From Opitutia bacterium (GTDB lineage: Bacteria; Verrucomicrobiota; Verrucomicrobiia; Opitutales; Seribacteraceae): 6,148 nt of DNA. The stretch spans positions 1-6,148 of the forward strand of contig JABGUO010000392.1 in NCBI GenBank assembly GCA_018646565.1. Direction: 5' to 3'. The position numbers were made by a program, and so were the translations under genes. This document shows positions 5,341 to 6,148 of the stretch, piece after piece; the stretch's first letter is position 1, and every line of letters begins with the position of its first letter. The notes beneath the pieces were generated by a model that was given only the letters and a program-made list of their open reading frames with translations, did not search any database and was not told the DNA's origin.

Positions 5341-6148
5341 ATGATGTTCAAAAACATTCCTTTCAATCGTGTTGAGTGGGTTACTAGTAGTTTTTTAATT
5401 ATTACAGCCATTCTTACTTTCACTGCGGTACCGGCTTACTTTTATTTTTTTGGTTGGGACTGGTTTATTTTTGGAGTTTTTATGTTTTATTATCCCGCCA
5501 CCGGCTTGAGTATCACCGTGGGGTATCACCGCTTATTTTCTCACAAAGCATTCAAGGCAAAATGGCCAGTCAAATTGTTTGTACTTCTTTTCGGTGCCGC
5601 CGCTTTTGAAAATTCTGCTCTATGGTGGAGTTCCGAACATAGAAAACATCACAAACATGTTGATACTGATGATGACCCCTACGACATAAGCAAAGGATTT
5701 TTCTGGGCTCACATGGGATGGCTTATGTTTAAGCTCAAACCGGACAATCCAATCAACAATGTACAAGACCTGAAAAAAGATCGTCTTGTGATGTGGCAGG
5801 ACAAATGGGTTCATGGGATTGCATTTTTCATGAGTTTTATCTTACCCACGATCATCGGGTATGTTTATGCAGTCTCCACAGGCAATAACAGCCCGATGGC
5901 AGGTGCTCTTGGCGGATTACTAATACCCGGGGTCGCACGGGTAGTAATGGTTCAACACGCTACATTTTGCATCAACTCATTATGTCATATGATTGGCGAG
6001 CGTCCCTACTCGACGAGCCACAGCGCACGGGACAGTTGGATTGCCGCAATCTTCACGATGGGGGAAGGATATCATAATTATCACCATGAATTTCAATGGG
6101 ATTACCGAAATGGCGTAAAGCCCTGGCAGCTCGACCCATCCAAATGGA
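5341..6148 (+). CDS. Acyl-CoA (delta-9 type) fatty acid desaturase, C terminus beyond window
   Basis: An open frame of 269 codons runs from ATG 5341 to the right edge with no stop. It is a membrane-bound di-iron fatty acid desaturase of the acyl-CoA/stearoyl-CoA type, which puts a double bond into saturated acyl chains of membrane lipids using O2 and electrons from a redox partner. Three histidine boxes are in family order: HRLFSH (63-68), HRKHH (100-104) and HNYHH (245-249). NSLCH (212-216) matches the Asn and His ligands of the stearoyl-CoA desaturase site. DDPYD followed by GFFWAHMGW and GEGYHNYHHEFQWDYR are also typical. Hydrophobic segments lie near 15-36, 40-60, 78-95, 157-178 and 186-204. 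The start is fixed by an in-frame TAG at 5332-5334; ATG 5344 is an alternative. Family length is usually 300-390 residues, so some 30-120 C-terminal residues are missing, but all catalytic boxes are inside. No Shine-Dalgarno sequence. No electron-donor gene is visible. Substrate and position of the double bond are inferred from family, not shown. Confidence 0.92.
   Translation, partial: MMFKNIPFNRVEWVTSSFLIITAILTFTAVPAYFYFFGWDWFIFGVFMFYYPATGLSITVGYHRLFSHKAFKAKWPVKLFVLLFGAAAFENSALWWSSEHRKHHKHVDTDDDPYDISKGFFWAHMGWLMFKLKPDNPINNVQDLKKDRLVMWQDKWVHGIAFFMSFILPTIIGYVYAVSTGNNSPMAGALGGLLIPGVARVVMVQHATFCINSLCHMIGERPYSTSHSARDSWIAAIFTMGEGYHNYHHEFQWDYRNGVKPWQLDPSKW

Noticed and set aside
1..6148. CRISPR array, tRNA, rRNA, insertion sequence, toxin-antitoxin or defence system
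   Set aside because: I see no regular spaced repeats, cloverleaf, transposase, terminal inverted repeats or defence-protein motifs on either strand.

Overview
The window reads as ordinary bacterial chromosome, roughly 42-45% G+C by eye, with five recognisable genes in the strand order - + + - + and one possible gene tail at the left edge. The combination of a secreted CehA/McbA-type PHP metallohydrolase and a secreted ThuA-domain protein, together with start codons that lack Shine-Dalgarno sequences, points to the Planctomycetota/Verrucomicrobiota group. I lean towards a low-GC, probably marine verrucomicrobial lineage. This is an inference from gene families; no rRNA or marker gene is present.

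Layout. Bases 1-204 hold a reading frame open from the left edge (possible 3' end of a plus-strand gene, uncertain); a rival frame also stays open to 155. Bases 205-408 hold nothing I can support. A terminator-like hairpin plus T7 tract (409-435, minus strand) follows a minus-strand histidine phosphatase gene (489-1127). A divergent intergenic region (1128-1306) carries a TATAAT box for the phosphatase and a possible extended -10 for the rightward pair. That pair is an 831-residue secreted PHP metallohydrolase (1307-3802) and a 108-residue putative lipoprotein (3799-4125), overlapping by 4 bases (GTGA). Only 3 bases later the convergent ThuA-domain gene ends (4129-5193, minus). A second divergent region (5194-5340) has a good sigma70-like promoter for the ThuA gene and a weaker one for an acyl-CoA desaturase. 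The desaturase starts at 5341 and is cut by the right edge.

How the genes work together. The PHP protein and the lipoprotein look like one transcriptional and translational unit exported from the cytoplasm. The ThuA protein is also predicted to be exported, and both large proteins belong to families common in polysaccharide-degrading Planctomycetota/Verrucomicrobiota, but no sulfatase, glycosidase, SusD-like or regulator gene is present to define a substrate. The phosphatase and the desaturase (membrane lipid unsaturation) look like independent single-gene units. I see no mobile element, CRISPR array, tRNA, rRNA or defence system. The most interesting points are the coupled PHP-hydrolase/lipoprotein unit, EF-hand-like loops in the PHP protein, and uniformly SD-less starts.
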